Below are positions 1 through 9,267 of a DNA stretch of 64,000 bases, piece by piece (the stretch's first letter is position 1; each line of letters starts with the position of its first letter). Source of the stretch: Sphingomonas sp. H160509 (GTDB lineage Bacteria > Pseudomonadota > Alphaproteobacteria > Sphingomonadales > Sphingomonadaceae); contig NZ_JAMXSR020000002.1 of assembly GCF_024124765.2 (NCBI RefSeq), forward strand, positions 1,449,001 to 1,513,000. Direction: 5' to 3'. Below the pieces are notes generated by a model that did not search any database, was not told the DNA's origin, and saw nothing but the letters and a program-made list of their open reading frames with translations. The translations under genes and the position numbers were made by a program.

Positions 1-375
1 AGGTCGATGCCGTAGTTCTGGCGTGAGAGGCGGGTGTAGTGACGGACAGTTTCCGGTTCGGAGAGACCGGGGAGGCCGATCGGCGCGGTGCGCGACAGGT
101 TCCCCAAGCGGCTTAGCCCCTCTCCCCTCCGGTGAGAGGGGTTGGGTGAGGGGTCGTACCGGGCGCAGCATTGCTGGGCTGCCCCTCACCCCGGCCCCTC
201 TCCCCGGCGGGGGAGAGGGAGCAGCGAAATCTACGCCGGTGGTGTGCGTATCGCCGATCTCGAAGATCAGCGCTTCTTCCAGCATCAGGGCCTTGTTGCC
301 GGTTACTGATGCTGGGACGTTACCCGTGTTCTGTTCGGGCGAGGTCGGGCGCCAGCCGCTCTGGTTGATGCTCAT
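1..375 (-). CDS. gcvPB: Glycine dehydrogenase (decarboxylating) subunit 2, N-terminal part, interrupted by a repeat
   Basis: This is the P-protein subunit that decarboxylates glycine in the cleavage system; only its N-terminus lies in the window and it runs off the left edge. ATG at 375-373 overlaps the gcvPA stop (ATGA). It opens with [10 protein letters not shown] and reads to [12 protein letters not shown]. The conserved segment [19 protein letters not shown] then appears at about 92-30, but in another frame. Between them sits a palindromic C/G-rich repeat (about 116-225). The starting frame stays open through the repeat, so an old in-frame insertion followed by a 1- or 2-base slip, or a sequence error, would explain it. 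If the frameshift is real the gene is broken. The PLP lysine lies outside the window. Confidence 0.85.
   Translation of the reverse strand, partial: MSINQSGWRPTSPEQNTGNVPASVTGNKALMLEEALIFEIGDTHTTGVDFAAPSPPPGRGAGVRGSPAMLRPVRPLTQPLSPEGRGAKPLGEPVAHRADRPPRSLRTGNCPSLHPPLTPELRHRP
116..225. repeat. Palindromic C/G-rich repeat (type C) inside gcvPB
   Basis: Two arms of the form CCCCTCTCCC(C)...GGTGAGGGG face each other (about 117-155 and 181-222) around a short centre. The same kind of arm pair occurs between gcvPA and gcvH (1738-1836). It lies inside the gcvPB coding region between residues equivalent to VDFAA and [13 protein letters not shown]. Confidence 0.75.
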
Positions 376-1729
376 GCCAGTATCTCCTGGAGTGCGGACG
401 CAAGCGTTTCGACGTCCTCCGCGGTGGTCGTTTCCGTCACGGCAACGACGAGGCCGTTCGCGAGGGCGTCCTGGCCGGGGTACAAGCGCCCGAGCGATAC
501 GCCGGCGAGAATGCCACGATCTGCCAGCGTGCGGACGACGGGGCGGGCTTCGGTCGGAAGCTTCAGCGTGAACTCGTTGAAAAAGCTGTCGTTGACCAGT
601 TCCACGCCGGGGATCTGCGACAGGCGCTCGGCGGCCAATACCGCGCCTGCGTGGTTCACCTCGGCCAATTCGCGCAGGCCGGCTTCGCCGAGCAGCGTCA
701 TGTGGATCGAGAAGGCCAGCGCACACAGGCCCGAGTTGGTGCAGATGTTCGACGTCGCCTTTTCGCGGCGGATGTGCTGCTCGCGGGTCGACAGCGTGAG
801 GACGAAACCGCGGCGGCCGTCCGCGTCGACGGTCTCGCCGCAAAGGCGGCCGGGCATCTGGCGGACGTATTTGTCCTTGCAGCCGAACAGGCCGACATAA
901 GGTCCGCCGAACTGGAGGCCGACGCCGAGCGACTGGCCTTCGCCGACGACGATGTCCGCATCCATCTCGCCGGGCGACGTGATCGCGCCCAAGGCGACCG
1001 GCTCGGTGACGACCGCGATCAGCAGCGCCTTCTTCGCATGGCACGCATCCGCGAGCGGGCGCAGGTCCGCGATGCGGCCGAGGATGTCGGGGTACTGGAC
1101 GACGACGCACGACGTATCGTCGTCGATCTTCGCGATCAGCTGGTCGAGGTCCATGTCGGCGACCAGTTCGGGTGCCGTCGTGTCGAGCACGTCGCCGGTG
1201 AACTTGGCCATCGTGTTCGCGACCGAGACGTAATGCGGGTGGAGACCCGACGACAGGATCGCCTTGCCCCGCTTGGTGATGCGACGCGCCATCACGATCG
1301 CTTCCCAGCACGCGGTCGAGCCGTCGTACATCGAGGCGTTGGCGACGTCGGTGCCGAGCAGCCGCGCGACCTGCGTCTGGAACTCGAACAGCATCTGCAG
1401 CGTGCCCTGCGCGATTTCGGGCTGGTACGGCGTGTAGGCGGTGAGGAACTCGCCGCGCTGGATCAGGTGATCGACCGACGCGGGAACGTGATGCTTGTAC
1501 GCGCCGCAGCCGAGGAAGAACGGTGCTTCGCCGGCGGTGAGGTTCTTCTTGGCGAGTGCCGACATGTGGCGTTCGACCGCCATTTCGGAGGCGTGCATCG
1601 GCAGGTCGCGGACCGGGCCGTCGAGGCGCGCGACTTCGGGGACGTCGACGAAGAGGTCGTCGATGGTCGAGGCGCCGATGACGGCGAGCATTTCCGCGCG
1701 GTCGGGCTGGGTCAGGGAAGGTAGCGCAT
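372..1729 (-). CDS. gcvPA: Glycine dehydrogenase (decarboxylating) subunit 1
   Basis: First half of the split P-protein of the glycine cleavage system; it works with GcvPB to decarboxylate glycine and pass the aminomethyl group to GcvH. The open frame starts internally at 1691 ([18 protein letters not shown]), 439 aa. The family normally begins MRYLPLTxxDRxEMLAVIG, and an ATG at 1729 gives MRYLP followed at once by an out-of-frame stop. Adding one base in the GGG at 1714-1716 restores [17 protein letters not shown], so 1729 is the likely true start and a 1-base loss is inferred. Conserved [14 protein letters not shown] and [18 protein letters not shown] are present. It lies between gcvH and gcvPB on the same strand. 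Confidence 0.93.
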
Positions 1730-1737
1730 TCTAGTCT

Positions 1738-1836
1738 CCTCCCCTCCCGTTCACGGGAGGGGTCGGGGGAGGGAATGAGACGGGGAACGACTGTACCAGC
1801 CCCCCCCCCCGACCCCTCCCGCAGGCGGGAGGGGAG
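1738..1836. repeat. Palindromic C/G-rich repeat (type C) between gcvPA and gcvH
   Basis: CTCCCCTCCCGTTCACGGGAGG at the left and its counterpart CCTCCCGCAGGCGGGAGGGG at the right can each fold, and the two outer halves can also pair. It fills most of the gcvPA-gcvH gap and includes a run of about 13 C (1800-1812). Confidence 0.8.
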
Positions 1837-1843
1837 CAGTGAC

Positions 1844-2215
1844 TTAAAGCCCTTCGACGAACGTCGCGTAGGCGGCTTCATCCATCAAGCTGTCGAGTTC
1901 GCTCGGGTCGCTGAGCGTCAGCTTGAAGAACCAGCCCGCGGCTTCGGCGTCAGAGTTCACCAAGCTGGAATCGTCGGTCAAAGCGGCGTTGCCCTCCGTG
2001 ACGGTGCCCGAGACCGGCGAGTACACGTCCGACGCGGCCTTGACCGACTCGACGACCGCGGCTTCGTCGCCCTTGCTCAGCGTCTTGCCGGCTTCGGGGA
2101 CATCGACGAACACGACGTCGCCGAGCTGGCTCTGCGCGTATTCCGAGATGCCGACGGTGCCGACGTCACCGTCGACATCGACCCATTCATGATCCTGCGT
2201 GAAGTAACGGCTCAT
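1844..2215 (-). CDS. gcvH: Glycine cleavage system H protein
   Basis: Lipoyl carrier protein that shuttles the aminomethyl group between GcvP and GcvT and returns electrons through dihydrolipoamide dehydrogenase. The 123-aa length is normal for the family. The lipoyl-attachment region [15 protein letters not shown] is intact, with the modified lysine at residue 59. It begins [17 protein letters not shown], the usual H-protein opening. Its start is separated from the gcvT stop by a single base, so translation is probably coupled. Confidence 0.97.
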   Translation of the reverse strand: MSRYFTQDHEWVDVDGDVGTVGISEYAQSQLGDVVFVDVPEAGKTLSKGDEAAVVESVKAASDVYSPVSGTVTEGNAALTDDSSLVNSDAEAAGWFFKLTLSDPSELDSLMDEAAYATFVEGL

Positions 2216-2216
2216 A

Positions 2217-3464
2217 TCACTTGGCTCCTGCGCGGACGTAGCGGTGGGGAATGAAGGGCATCACGGTGACGGTGGCGGTGTGGACCTTGCCGCGTTGCGC
2301 GATTTCGATGCGGGTGCCGGGGGCGGCGAGCGCGAGCGGCACATAGGCCATCGCGATCGGCTTCCCGAGGGTGGGTGCGAAGCCACCGCTGGTGAGGCGG
2401 CCGATCGTCGCACCGGTGTTGTCGATCACTTCGGCGCCTTCACGCGCGGGCTGGCGGCCCTCGACGATCAGGCCGACGCGCTTGGTGGCGGGGCCGTGCT
2501 CGCGCTGGGTGAGGATACGCTCGGCACCGGGGAAGTCGGCGGCCTCGCGGCGACGCTTCGACAGCGCGAAACCGAGGTCGGCCATGACCGGCGTGATCTC
2601 GGGATCGAGGTCGTGGCCGTAGAGCGGCAGGCCGGCTTCGAGACGCAGCGAGTCGCGTGCGCCGAGGCCGATCGGCTTGATCTCGGGGAGCGCGAGCAGC
2701 GCGTCGGCGAACGCGACCGCGTGTTCGGCGGGGAGAGAGATCTCGACGCCGTCCTCGCCGGTGTAGCCCGAGCGACTGATCCAGAGCGGCACGTCGTTCC
2801 AGTGGAACGCGCCGGCGGTCATGAATACGAGGCCGTCGATACCAGGGACGATCCGCGCGACCGCCTCGACCGCCTTCGGCCCCTGCACCGCGAGCAGCGC
2901 CTGGTCTTCGAGAATGTTGATCGTGACGTCGTCGGGCAGGTGCTCAATCAGATAGCTGATGTCGTCATACTTGGTCGCGCCGTTGACGACGACGTAGAAG
3001 CTGCCGCTTGCGGTCGGCGACGGGTGGAGCGGGTCGTACGCCTCGGGCTCGACGTCCTGCGCCGAGAACGGCGACGGCTGGTCGTCGGAGAGGCGCGTGG
3101 CCATCAGGTCGTCGAGGATACCGCCGTCCTGTGCGAGCAGCAGCGAATAGCGCATCTTGCCCTCGCCGAGCCCGGCGATGTCGCCCGGCAGGACGGTTTC
3201 GAGCGCGTGCGCGACGCCTTCGCCGGAGAAGACGAGCTGGCCCATGTGGCTGACGTCGAACAGGCCCGCCGAGTCGCGCGTCCAGGCGTGCTCGGCCATG
3301 ATGCCTTCATACTGGATCGGCATCTCGTAGCCGGCGAACTCGACCATCCGCGCGCCGTGCGCCCGGTGCCATGCGTCGAGCGGCAATGGCAGGATCTCGG
3401 GCTCGACGTAATCGTCGGCCTGGTCGATGATGCTGGCGTAATCGCGCAGTTCTGGGTCGCTCAT
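2217..3464 (-). CDS. gcvT: Aminomethyltransferase (glycine cleavage T protein)
   Basis: Transfers the methylene group from aminomethyl-lipoyl GcvH to tetrahydrofolate, releasing ammonia. I chose the ATG at 3464 ([11 protein letters not shown]), 415 aa, because it has a GGAG Shine-Dalgarno close upstream; a start at 3506 would add 14 residues reaching into the riboswitch leader. The family block [28 protein letters not shown] and [14 protein letters not shown] are all present. It has an N-terminal extension of about 35 residues relative to many T proteins. It is the first gene of the operon and is controlled by the glycine riboswitch just upstream. Confidence 0.96.
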   Translation of the reverse strand: MSDPELRDYASIIDQADDYVEPEILPLPLDAWHRAHGARMVEFAGYEMPIQYEGIMAEHAWTRDSAGLFDVSHMGQLVFSGEGVAHALETVLPGDIAGLGEGKMRYSLLLAQDGGILDDLMATRLSDDQPSPFSAQDVEPEAYDPLHPSPTASGSFYVVVNGATKYDDISYLIEHLPDDVTINILEDQALLAVQGPKAVEAVARIVPGIDGLVFMTAGAFHWNDVPLWISRSGYTGEDGVEISLPAEHAVAFADALLALPEIKPIGLGARDSLRLEAGLPLYGHDLDPEITPVMADLGFALSKRRREAADFPGAERILTQREHGPATKRVGLIVEGRQPAREGAEVIDNTGATIGRLTSGGFAPTLGKPIAMAYVPLALAAPGTRIEIAQRGKVHTATVTVMPFIPHRYVRAGAK

Positions 3465-3512
3465 GGTCGTCTCCGTCGAAGGGGCGCGCGGCACCAATGG
3501 GTGCAACGATCC

Positions 3513-3718
3513 GAACCCCCCTCTGTCACGGGACCTGAGAGCTTTCGCGCCGGATATGTCCAGCGCTTACCCCTTCGGTGGCCCTCGACTCACGTCAGGA
3601 CGCTTTCCAGAGTGTCGATCAGCCTCGCGCGGTCTCTGGTGCCTGAGAGATTCCGGGGTGGTTGCTCCTTCGGCGGTTCCATCAGCCCTGAAAGGACCGG
3701 AAACGCTCTCCCGCGCGG
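3513..3718 (-). promoter_or_regulatory. Tandem glycine riboswitch upstream of gcvT
   Basis: Read on the minus strand, two consecutive glycine aptamers are recognisable. The first (about 3715-3625) has GGGAGAG, CCGCCGAAGGAGCAA and CCGGAATCTCTCAGGCA. The second (about 3622-3513) has CACCGAAGGGGTAAGC and CGAAAGCTCTCAGGTCCCGTGACAGAGG. These are the signature blocks of the gcvT-type tandem riboswitch. Position directly before gcvT fits glycine-induced expression of the cleavage operon. A small hairpin GCACC-AATG-GGTGC (3490-3503) follows in the leader. Confidence 0.95.
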
Positions 3719-3831
3719 TGCCATGCCGGTTGCCCGACATCGACGCCGCGAGTTGTGACGCGGCGCACAATCTTAGTCAATCGAGGGTTGCGCGCGGCGG
3801 AAAGAAATTGGCGTTCGCCGCCTACCAGACG

Positions 3832-3940
3832 CACCACCCCGGCGAAGGCCGGGGCCCAATTGGAAAGGTCGCTGTAACGGAGGACCGCGCCTCGGTTACC
3901 CCCTCCCCCCAATTGGGCCCCGGCCTTCGCCGGGGTGGTG
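3832..3940. repeat. Palindromic intergenic repeat (type A)
   Basis: CACCCCGGCGAAGGCCGGGG followed by CCCAATTGG at the left, and the reverse complement at the right, with about 45 bases between them. It lies between the glycine riboswitch and glmS. The same element recurs at 13518, 22663 and 26081. Confidence 0.9.
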
Positions 3941-3960
3941 TTATGGGGGTGGGGAACAGA

Positions 3961-5784
3961 TTATTCGACCGTCACCGACTTCGCGAGGTTACGCGGCTGG
4001 TCGACGTCCGTGCCCTTCAGCACCGCGACGTGATACGCCAGCAACTGTACCGGCACCGCATAGACCAAAGGCGCGATCAGCGGGTGGACCTTGGGCATGG
4101 TGATCGTCGCCATGCAGCCTTCGCCGGCCGCCTGGATGCCGTCGTAGTCCGAGATCAGCACGACCTTGCCGCCGCGCGCCATGACTTCCTGCATGTTGCT
4201 GACGGTCTTGTCGAACAGCGGGCCCGACGGCGCGATGACGATGACGGGCACGTGCTCGTCGATCAGCGCGATCGGACCGTGCTTCATCTCGCCGGCGGCA
4301 TAGCCCTCGGCGTGGATGTAGCTGATTTCCTTCAACTTCAGCGCGCCCTCGAGCGCCAGTGGGTAATCGGTCCCACGCCCGAGGTACAGCACGTCGCGCG
4401 CGCCAGCGATCTTGTGCGCCATCGCCTCGATCGCCTCGTCATACGCCAGCGCGCCGTTGAGCGCAGCAGGCGCCTCGGCGAGGTGGCGGACGATTTCACG
4501 TTCTTGGTCTTTGGTCAGCAGACCCTTGGCATGCGCCAGATTGGCCGCGAGTGCCGCAAGAACCGCGAGCTGGCAGGTGAACGCCTTGGTCGACGCCACG
4601 CCGATTTCAGGCCCCGCATGAGTCGGCAACAGCAGGTCGGCCTCGCGCGCCATCGTGCTGGTCGGCACGTTGACGACGACCGCGATCTTCTGGCCTTCGG
4701 CCTTGGCGTGGCGCAGCGCCGCGAGCGTGTCCGCGGTCTCGCCCGACTGAGAGATAAAGAGAGCAAGGCCGCCCTCTTCCATCACCGGTTCGCGGTAGCG
4801 GAACTCGGACGCGACATCGAGGTCGACGGGGACGCGCGCAAACTGTTCGAACCAATATTTGGCGACCATACCGGCGTAAAAGCTCGTCCCGCACGCGACG
4901 ATCGTCACGCGTTTGATGCTCGATAGATCGAACTCGGGGATCGGCAGCGTGATCTCGCCTTCCATCCGCTTCAGATACGAGCGCAGCGTCTGAGCCACGA
5001 CGATCGGCTGCTCGTAAATCTCCTTGAGCATGTAATGCTTGTGGTTGCCCTTCGAGATCACGTCGCCGGTAATGCCCGAGATCGTGATCGCGCGTTCGAC
5101 AGGCGCGTTGTCGCGGTCATAGACCTGCGCGCCGTCGCGGGTCAGGACGACCCAGTCGCCCTCGTCGAGGTAGGCGATACGCTGCGTCAACGGGGCGAGC
5201 GCTAGTGCGTCGGAGCCGAGATACATTTCGCCCTCGCCGTGGCCGACGACCAGCGGCGAACCTAGCCGCGCGCCGATCAGGAGATCGGGATGCTGGCGGA
5301 ACAGGATGGCGAGCGCGAACGCACCGTGAAGGCGCGGCAGGATCTCGCGGACCGCCGACACGGGGTCCATCCCCGCCTCGACTTTTTCGCTCACCAGATG
5401 CGCGACGACTTCGGTGTCGGTCTCGCTGGTGAACACGCGGCCGCGCGCGATCAGTTCGTCGCGCAGCGGCTTGAAGTTCTCGATGATGCCGTTGTGGACA
5501 ACCGCGACCTCGCCGGTGGCATGGGGGTGCGCGTTGTTGGTCGTCGGGCCGCCATGGGTCGCCCAACGCGTATGCGCGATACCGGTCTTGCCGGGCAGCG
5601 GATGCGCGGCGAGTTCGTTCGCCAGATTGACCAGCTTGCCCGACGCCCGCCGCCGCTCGATCGCGCCGTCATTGTCGGTCGCGATGCCGGCCGAATCATA
5701 GCCGCGATATTCGAGCCGCTTCAGGCCATCCAGGAGACGACCGGCAACATCTTCGCCGCTCAGGATTCCAACGATACCACACAT
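3961..5784 (-). CDS. glmS: Glutamine-fructose-6-phosphate aminotransferase (isomerising)
   Basis: Makes glucosamine 6-phosphate from fructose 6-phosphate and glutamine, the first step toward UDP-GlcNAc for peptidoglycan and lipopolysaccharide. At 607 aa it is the usual length. Class II glutamine amidotransferase N-terminus MCGIVGILSG has the catalytic Cys2. GVASTKAFTCQL and GTSFYAGMVAKYW mark the two SIS domains, and the C-terminus DQPRNLAKSVTVE is typical. It starts 26 bases downstream of the glmU stop, so glmU and glmS are likely co-transcribed. No glmS ribozyme-like leader is visible in the short gap. Confidence 0.97.
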   Translation of the reverse strand: MCGIVGILSGEDVAGRLLDGLKRLEYRGYDSAGIATDNDGAIERRRASGKLVNLANELAAHPLPGKTGIAHTRWATHGGPTTNNAHPHATGEVAVVHNGIIENFKPLRDELIARGRVFTSETDTEVVAHLVSEKVEAGMDPVSAVREILPRLHGAFALAILFRQHPDLLIGARLGSPLVVGHGEGEMYLGSDALALAPLTQRIAYLDEGDWVVLTRDGAQVYDRDNAPVERAITISGITGDVISKGNHKHYMLKEIYEQPIVVAQTLRSYLKRMEGEITLPIPEFDLSSIKRVTIVACGTSFYAGMVAKYWFEQFARVPVDLDVASEFRYREPVMEEGGLALFISQSGETADTLAALRHAKAEGQKIAVVVNVPTSTMAREADLLLPTHAGPEIGVASTKAFTCQLAVLAALAANLAHAKGLLTKDQEREIVRHLAEAPAALNGALAYDEAIEAMAHKIAGARDVLYLGRGTDYPLALEGALKLKEISYIHAEGYAAGEMKHGPIALIDEHVPVIVIAPSGPLFDKTVSNMQEVMARGGKVVLISDYDGIQAAGEGCMATITMPKVHPLIAPLVYAVPVQLLAYHVAVLKGTDVDQPRNLAKSVTVE

Positions 5785-5810
5785 TTACATCATACTCCGT
5801 GGAACGGGTC

Positions 5811-7206
5811 TTACTTGCCGCTTGCTTGGGCGGCCTTACGCGCGATCATGCCGTCGCGAAAGCGCCTGGCCCAGCCGGGCCTCGCGATTTGCGGCGGGCG
5901 GACCAGTGCCAGCGCATCGGCCTCGACGTCCTGAGTCACGACCGATCCCGCGGCGACGATGGCACCTGCGCCGATCGTGACAGGCGCGACCAGTGCGGAG
6001 TTCGAACCGATGAACGCGCCCTCGCCGATCACGGTGCGGTATTTGAAGTAACCGTCGTAGTTGCAGGTGATCGTCCCCGCGCCAATATTCGCGCCCGCGC
6101 CGATGTCCGCGTCGCCGATATAGGTGAGGTGGCTGACTTTCGCCCCTTCGCCGATGATCGCCTTTTTTATCTCGACGAAATTGCCGACCTTGGCATCCGC
6201 ATGCAGATCCGCGCCGGGACGGAGGCGGGCGAACGGACCGACGTTCGCTCCCTTGCCGACCGAGGCGCCCTCGACGTGGCTGAACGCGTGGATCGTCGCG
6301 CCATCAGCGATGCGCGCGCCGGGGCCGAACACGACGTTGGGCTCGATCACGACGTCGCGGCCGAGGACCGTGTCGTGCGAGAACCAGACCGTGTCGGGCG
6401 CGATCAACGTGACGCCGTCGGCCATCACCTGCGCGCGTCGCGTTGCCTGCCATGCCCCTTCAACGCTGGCGAGTTCACCGCGACTGTTGACGCCGGCGAC
6501 TTCGTCCGCGCCGGTTTCGATGACCGCGGACGATCGGCCGGCGGCTGCGGCAAGCTCGACGATGTCGGTAAGGTAATATTCGCCCGCCGCATTGTCGTTG
6601 CCGAGCCGGTTGAGCAACGCGAACAGATCGGTCGATCGTACCGCCATCAGCCCGGAATTGCACAGCGTCACGGCGCGTTCCGCCTCCGACGCGTCCTTAT
6701 ACTCGACGATCCGGTCCATCCGGCCCGCGGCATTAGCGATCACGCGACCATAGGCCCCGGGATTTTCAGGGCGAAAGCCGAGCACGACGACGGCGGGCGT
6801 GTCGTCGGCGTGCAACCGGTCGATCATCCGCTGCATCGTCGTGGCGGTGACGAGCGGAACGTCGCCGTAGAGGGATCAGGACGTCGCCCTCGAACCCGGC
6901 CAGCGCGTCGCGGGCCTGCGCGACCGCGTGGCCGGTGCCGAGTTGCTCCGCCTGGAGCGCAGTGGCGATCCCAAGCGGCGCCACCGCCGCCTCGACCTGT
7001 TCACGCCCCGCCCCCGTCACGACGACGGTCTTCGCCGGCTGCAACGCCGCCGCGCTTGCGACGAGATGCAGCAGCATCGGTCGGCCGGCGATCGGGTGAA
7101 GCACCTTGTGAAGATCAGATTTCATCCGCGTACCCTTGCCGGCAGCGAGGATCACGACTGCGATGGGGTGGGCTGGAATCGGTTGGTCGATGGAATGCGT
7201 CGTCAT
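5811..7206 (-). CDS. glmU: Bifunctional GlmU: GlcN-1-P acetyltransferase / GlcNAc-1-P uridyltransferase (frameshift)
   Basis: Produces UDP-GlcNAc in two steps: C-terminal acetyl transfer to glucosamine 1-phosphate and N-terminal uridylyl transfer. The uridyltransferase motif [21 protein letters not shown] is near the N-terminus; the left-handed beta-helix hexapeptide repeats ([35 protein letters not shown]) fill the C-terminal half. The two halves are in different frames: after GDVLI the correct LYGDVPLV is reached by removing one C at about 6882-6884. The gene is essential in most bacteria, so the slip is probably a sequence error. The start [14 protein letters not shown] at 7206 is the best visible but lacks a strong Shine-Dalgarno. 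It is upstream of glmS. Confidence 0.93.
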
Positions 7207-7268
7207 GGAAGGATCGCTGCCACGAAAGCCTTGCCAATTCCATAGTCTCGCTGGCAGGCCCGCACCCA

Positions 7269-7937
7269 ATGACGCATTTTTTATTCGATATCGTCGGGTT
7301 CGACCTCGACGGCACGTTGCTGGACACGAGCGGCGACCTAGCCGCCGCGGTCAACCACGCGCTTGCTTCGGTCGATCGCCCACCGCTTACCGTCGCGCAG
7401 GTCAAGCCGATGATCGGCGGCGGCGCCCGGCACATGCTCAAGCAGGGCCTGACCGCGACCGGCGGTTATGACGAGCCGATGCTCGATGCGCTGCACGCCG
7501 CGCTGCTCGCCTATTACGAGGCGAATATCTGCGTGCTGACAAAGCCGTATCCGGGGGTGATCGACGCGCTCGACGCGCTGGCGGCGAAGGGCGTGACGCT
7601 CGGGATCGTCACCAACAAGATCGAACGGTTCGCGCGGACCGTGCTGGGCGAGCTCGGGCTGACCGATCGTTTTGCGTGCATCCTCGGCGGCGATACGATG
7701 GCAGAGTCGAAGCCATCGCCAATGCCGATCCACGAGATGGTGAAAATGTGTGGCGGAGGACGTGCCGCGTTCGTCGGCGATTCGATCTTTGATATCCAAG
7801 CCGGGCAAGCGGCGGGGTTGCCGACGATCGCGTGCAGCTTCGGCTTCCTGATGCAGCCCGTAGCAGAGCTTGGCGCCGACGCGGTGATCGACGGTTTCGA
7901 CGAACTCGTCCCGACGCTCGAAAGGCTCCGCGCATGA
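7269..7937 (+). CDS. gph: HAD-superfamily phosphatase, phosphoglycolate phosphatase-like
   Basis: Hydrolyses a phosphate monoester, probably 2-phosphoglycolate. From the ATG at 7269 the protein is 222 aa. HAD motif I is [14 protein letters not shown] with the nucleophile and acid Asp residues, motif II is [11 protein letters not shown], the motif III Lys lies in ESKPSPMPI, and motif IV is [12 protein letters not shown]. The open frame extends far upstream, but that part is antisense to glmU and has no ribosome-binding site; the ATG at the motif I side is the normal family start. It overlaps the next gene by four bases (ATGA). Confidence 0.9.
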   Translation: MTHFLFDIVGFDLDGTLLDTSGDLAAAVNHALASVDRPPLTVAQVKPMIGGGARHMLKQGLTATGGYDEPMLDALHAALLAYYEANICVLTKPYPGVIDALDALAAKGVTLGIVTNKIERFARTVLGELGLTDRFACILGGDTMAESKPSPMPIHEMVKMCGGGRAAFVGDSIFDIQAGQAAGLPTIACSFGFLMQPVAELGADAVIDGFDELVPTLERLRA

Positions 7938-8293
7938 ACCGGACGACGCTCACGCGCATCGCGCTGGTCATGGCGATCGTGTTCGCAGTGACGATGGCGC
8001 TGCTGCCGAAGCCGCCGCACATGCCGATCGACCAGTTCGGGGACAAGTTCGGGCATATGCTCGCCTTCGCGACGATGGCGCTGCTGGCGGCGCTGTCGTT
8101 TCCGACCGCGCGGCTGTTCCGGATCGGCGAGCGGCTATCGTTCCTCGGTGCGATGATCGAGGTCCTGCAGGCGATCCCGTCGCTCCACCGCGATTGCGAC
8201 ATCTACGACTGGATCGCCGATACGTTTGCGATCACGGTCGTGTTGCTGATCGTCTGGGCCGTCCGGCGCAAACGTGGAGCACGTCTGAACTAA
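7934..8293 (+). CDS. VanZ-like small membrane protein
   Basis: 119-aa protein with four predicted membrane segments: residues about 7-24, 38-55, 70-85 and 93-110. The pattern IDQFGDKFGHMLAFATMALL followed by EVLQAIPSLHRDCDIYDWIAD matches VanZ-like proteins, in which charged Asp/His/Glu residues recur on the helices. Function in this subfamily is unknown. It starts inside the stop of gph, so it is translationally coupled to it. Its stop overlaps the stop of the convergent nucleotidyltransferase gene. Confidence 0.8.
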   Translation: MNRTTLTRIALVMAIVFAVTMALLPKPPHMPIDQFGDKFGHMLAFATMALLAALSFPTARLFRIGERLSFLGAMIEVLQAIPSLHRDCDIYDWIADTFAITVVLLIVWAVRRKRGARLN

Positions 8294-9267
8294 GCCTTGC
8301 GCCACTTCGTCCAGAGGTGGCGGGCAAGCATCACTGGCGGCATGCGCAACCAGTGCGATCGGACGTAGAAGGCGAGCCGCGTGATCGGTCGGGTCGGCCT
8401 GCCCCAGCCGTCTCGCGCGGTGATGCGGCGAATGTAGAGACGATCGGCCCCGCGCCCGGTCCCTTCGGCGAAAAGCGCATCGACGAGGCGCAAGCACCGG
8501 GCCACTTGGCGGGATAGGCCGTGACGTTTCGCCTCCATATCGAGCCCGTCGGTGCCGAACTCCCCGACCAGACAGCGGATGTCCCACAGGTTGCGGAGTC
8601 CACCGGCGAGATCTCCATCGGCGAACAAATGCGCTGCGGCATGAACCAACATGCCGTTGGGGGAAAGCGTACGCAGGCCGTTCTCCAGTGTGAAACTCCC
8701 GGCAATCAGCGCCGCCGCATCCGGCGTGATCCGCGCAGTAAGCGGCAGGATCGTGTGGTGAACGTCGATCATCCGGTCGCGGTCGCGGTGGATCAGCGGC
8801 GGGAGCTCATGCATCCAGCGGCGATAATAGACATCGTCATACGGGTCGGGCTTCACCCATTCCCATCCAGCCGCGAGCAGCGCCGCCTCGGCCGCATCGA
8901 GCGATGCACGCGGCACAAGAATGTCCAGATCGCCGATCGACCGCCCCTGCCCCGCCGACAATCCCGCCGCGACGAACGCGGTGCCCTTCAGCAGAATGAC
9001 GGGGCAATCGACCGCGGCCAGCGCACGCCGCGCCAACTCCGCCTCCCATAGCGCGGCACGGCGGCCGTGTTCGGCGGTGGCGCGGGCGTCGGCCAGGATG
9101 GCCTTCACGCTATCCGGCATCGGCAGGCCGTCGAGACGCATCGCCAGCGTACCGATCAACTGCTCCGCTCGCGCCATCGTCAGCAGTGCGGTCCAGCCGT
9201 CCCAATCGAGCCCGACGATGCTGGCCGGATCGGCGAGCGCGCGAGCAAGGATGTGGGCATCGTTCAC
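8290..9267 (-). CDS. Nucleotidyltransferase family protein of an HPr-rel-A type cassette
   Basis: 325 aa from the GTG at 9267, whose GTGA overlaps the kinase stop; an ATG at 9279 would add four residues. The segment CPVILLKGTAFVAAGL...GRSIGDLDILV contains the G-x-D-x-D-x-LV metal-binding pattern of NTP_transf_5-type nucleotidyltransferases, and WMHELPPLIHRDRDRMIDVHH follows as usual for this family. Relatives occur in lasso-peptide clusters and next to HprK-like kinases. The substrate is unknown. Context (PqqD-like protein and kinase directly upstream) suggests it acts on the same peptide or protein target. Confidence 0.85.
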   Translation of the reverse strand: MNDAHILARALADPASIVGLDWDGWTALLTMARAEQLIGTLAMRLDGLPMPDSVKAILADARATAEHGRRAALWEAELARRALAAVDCPVILLKGTAFVAAGLSAGQGRSIGDLDILVPRASLDAAEAALLAAGWEWVKPDPYDDVYYRRWMHELPPLIHRDRDRMIDVHHTILPLTARITPDAAALIAGSFTLENGLRTLSPNGMLVHAAAHLFADGDLAGGLRNLWDIRCLVGEFGTDGLDMEAKRHGLSRQVARCLRLVDALFAEGTGRGADRLYIRRITARDGWGRPTRPITRLAFYVRSHWLRMPPVMLARHLWTKWRKA

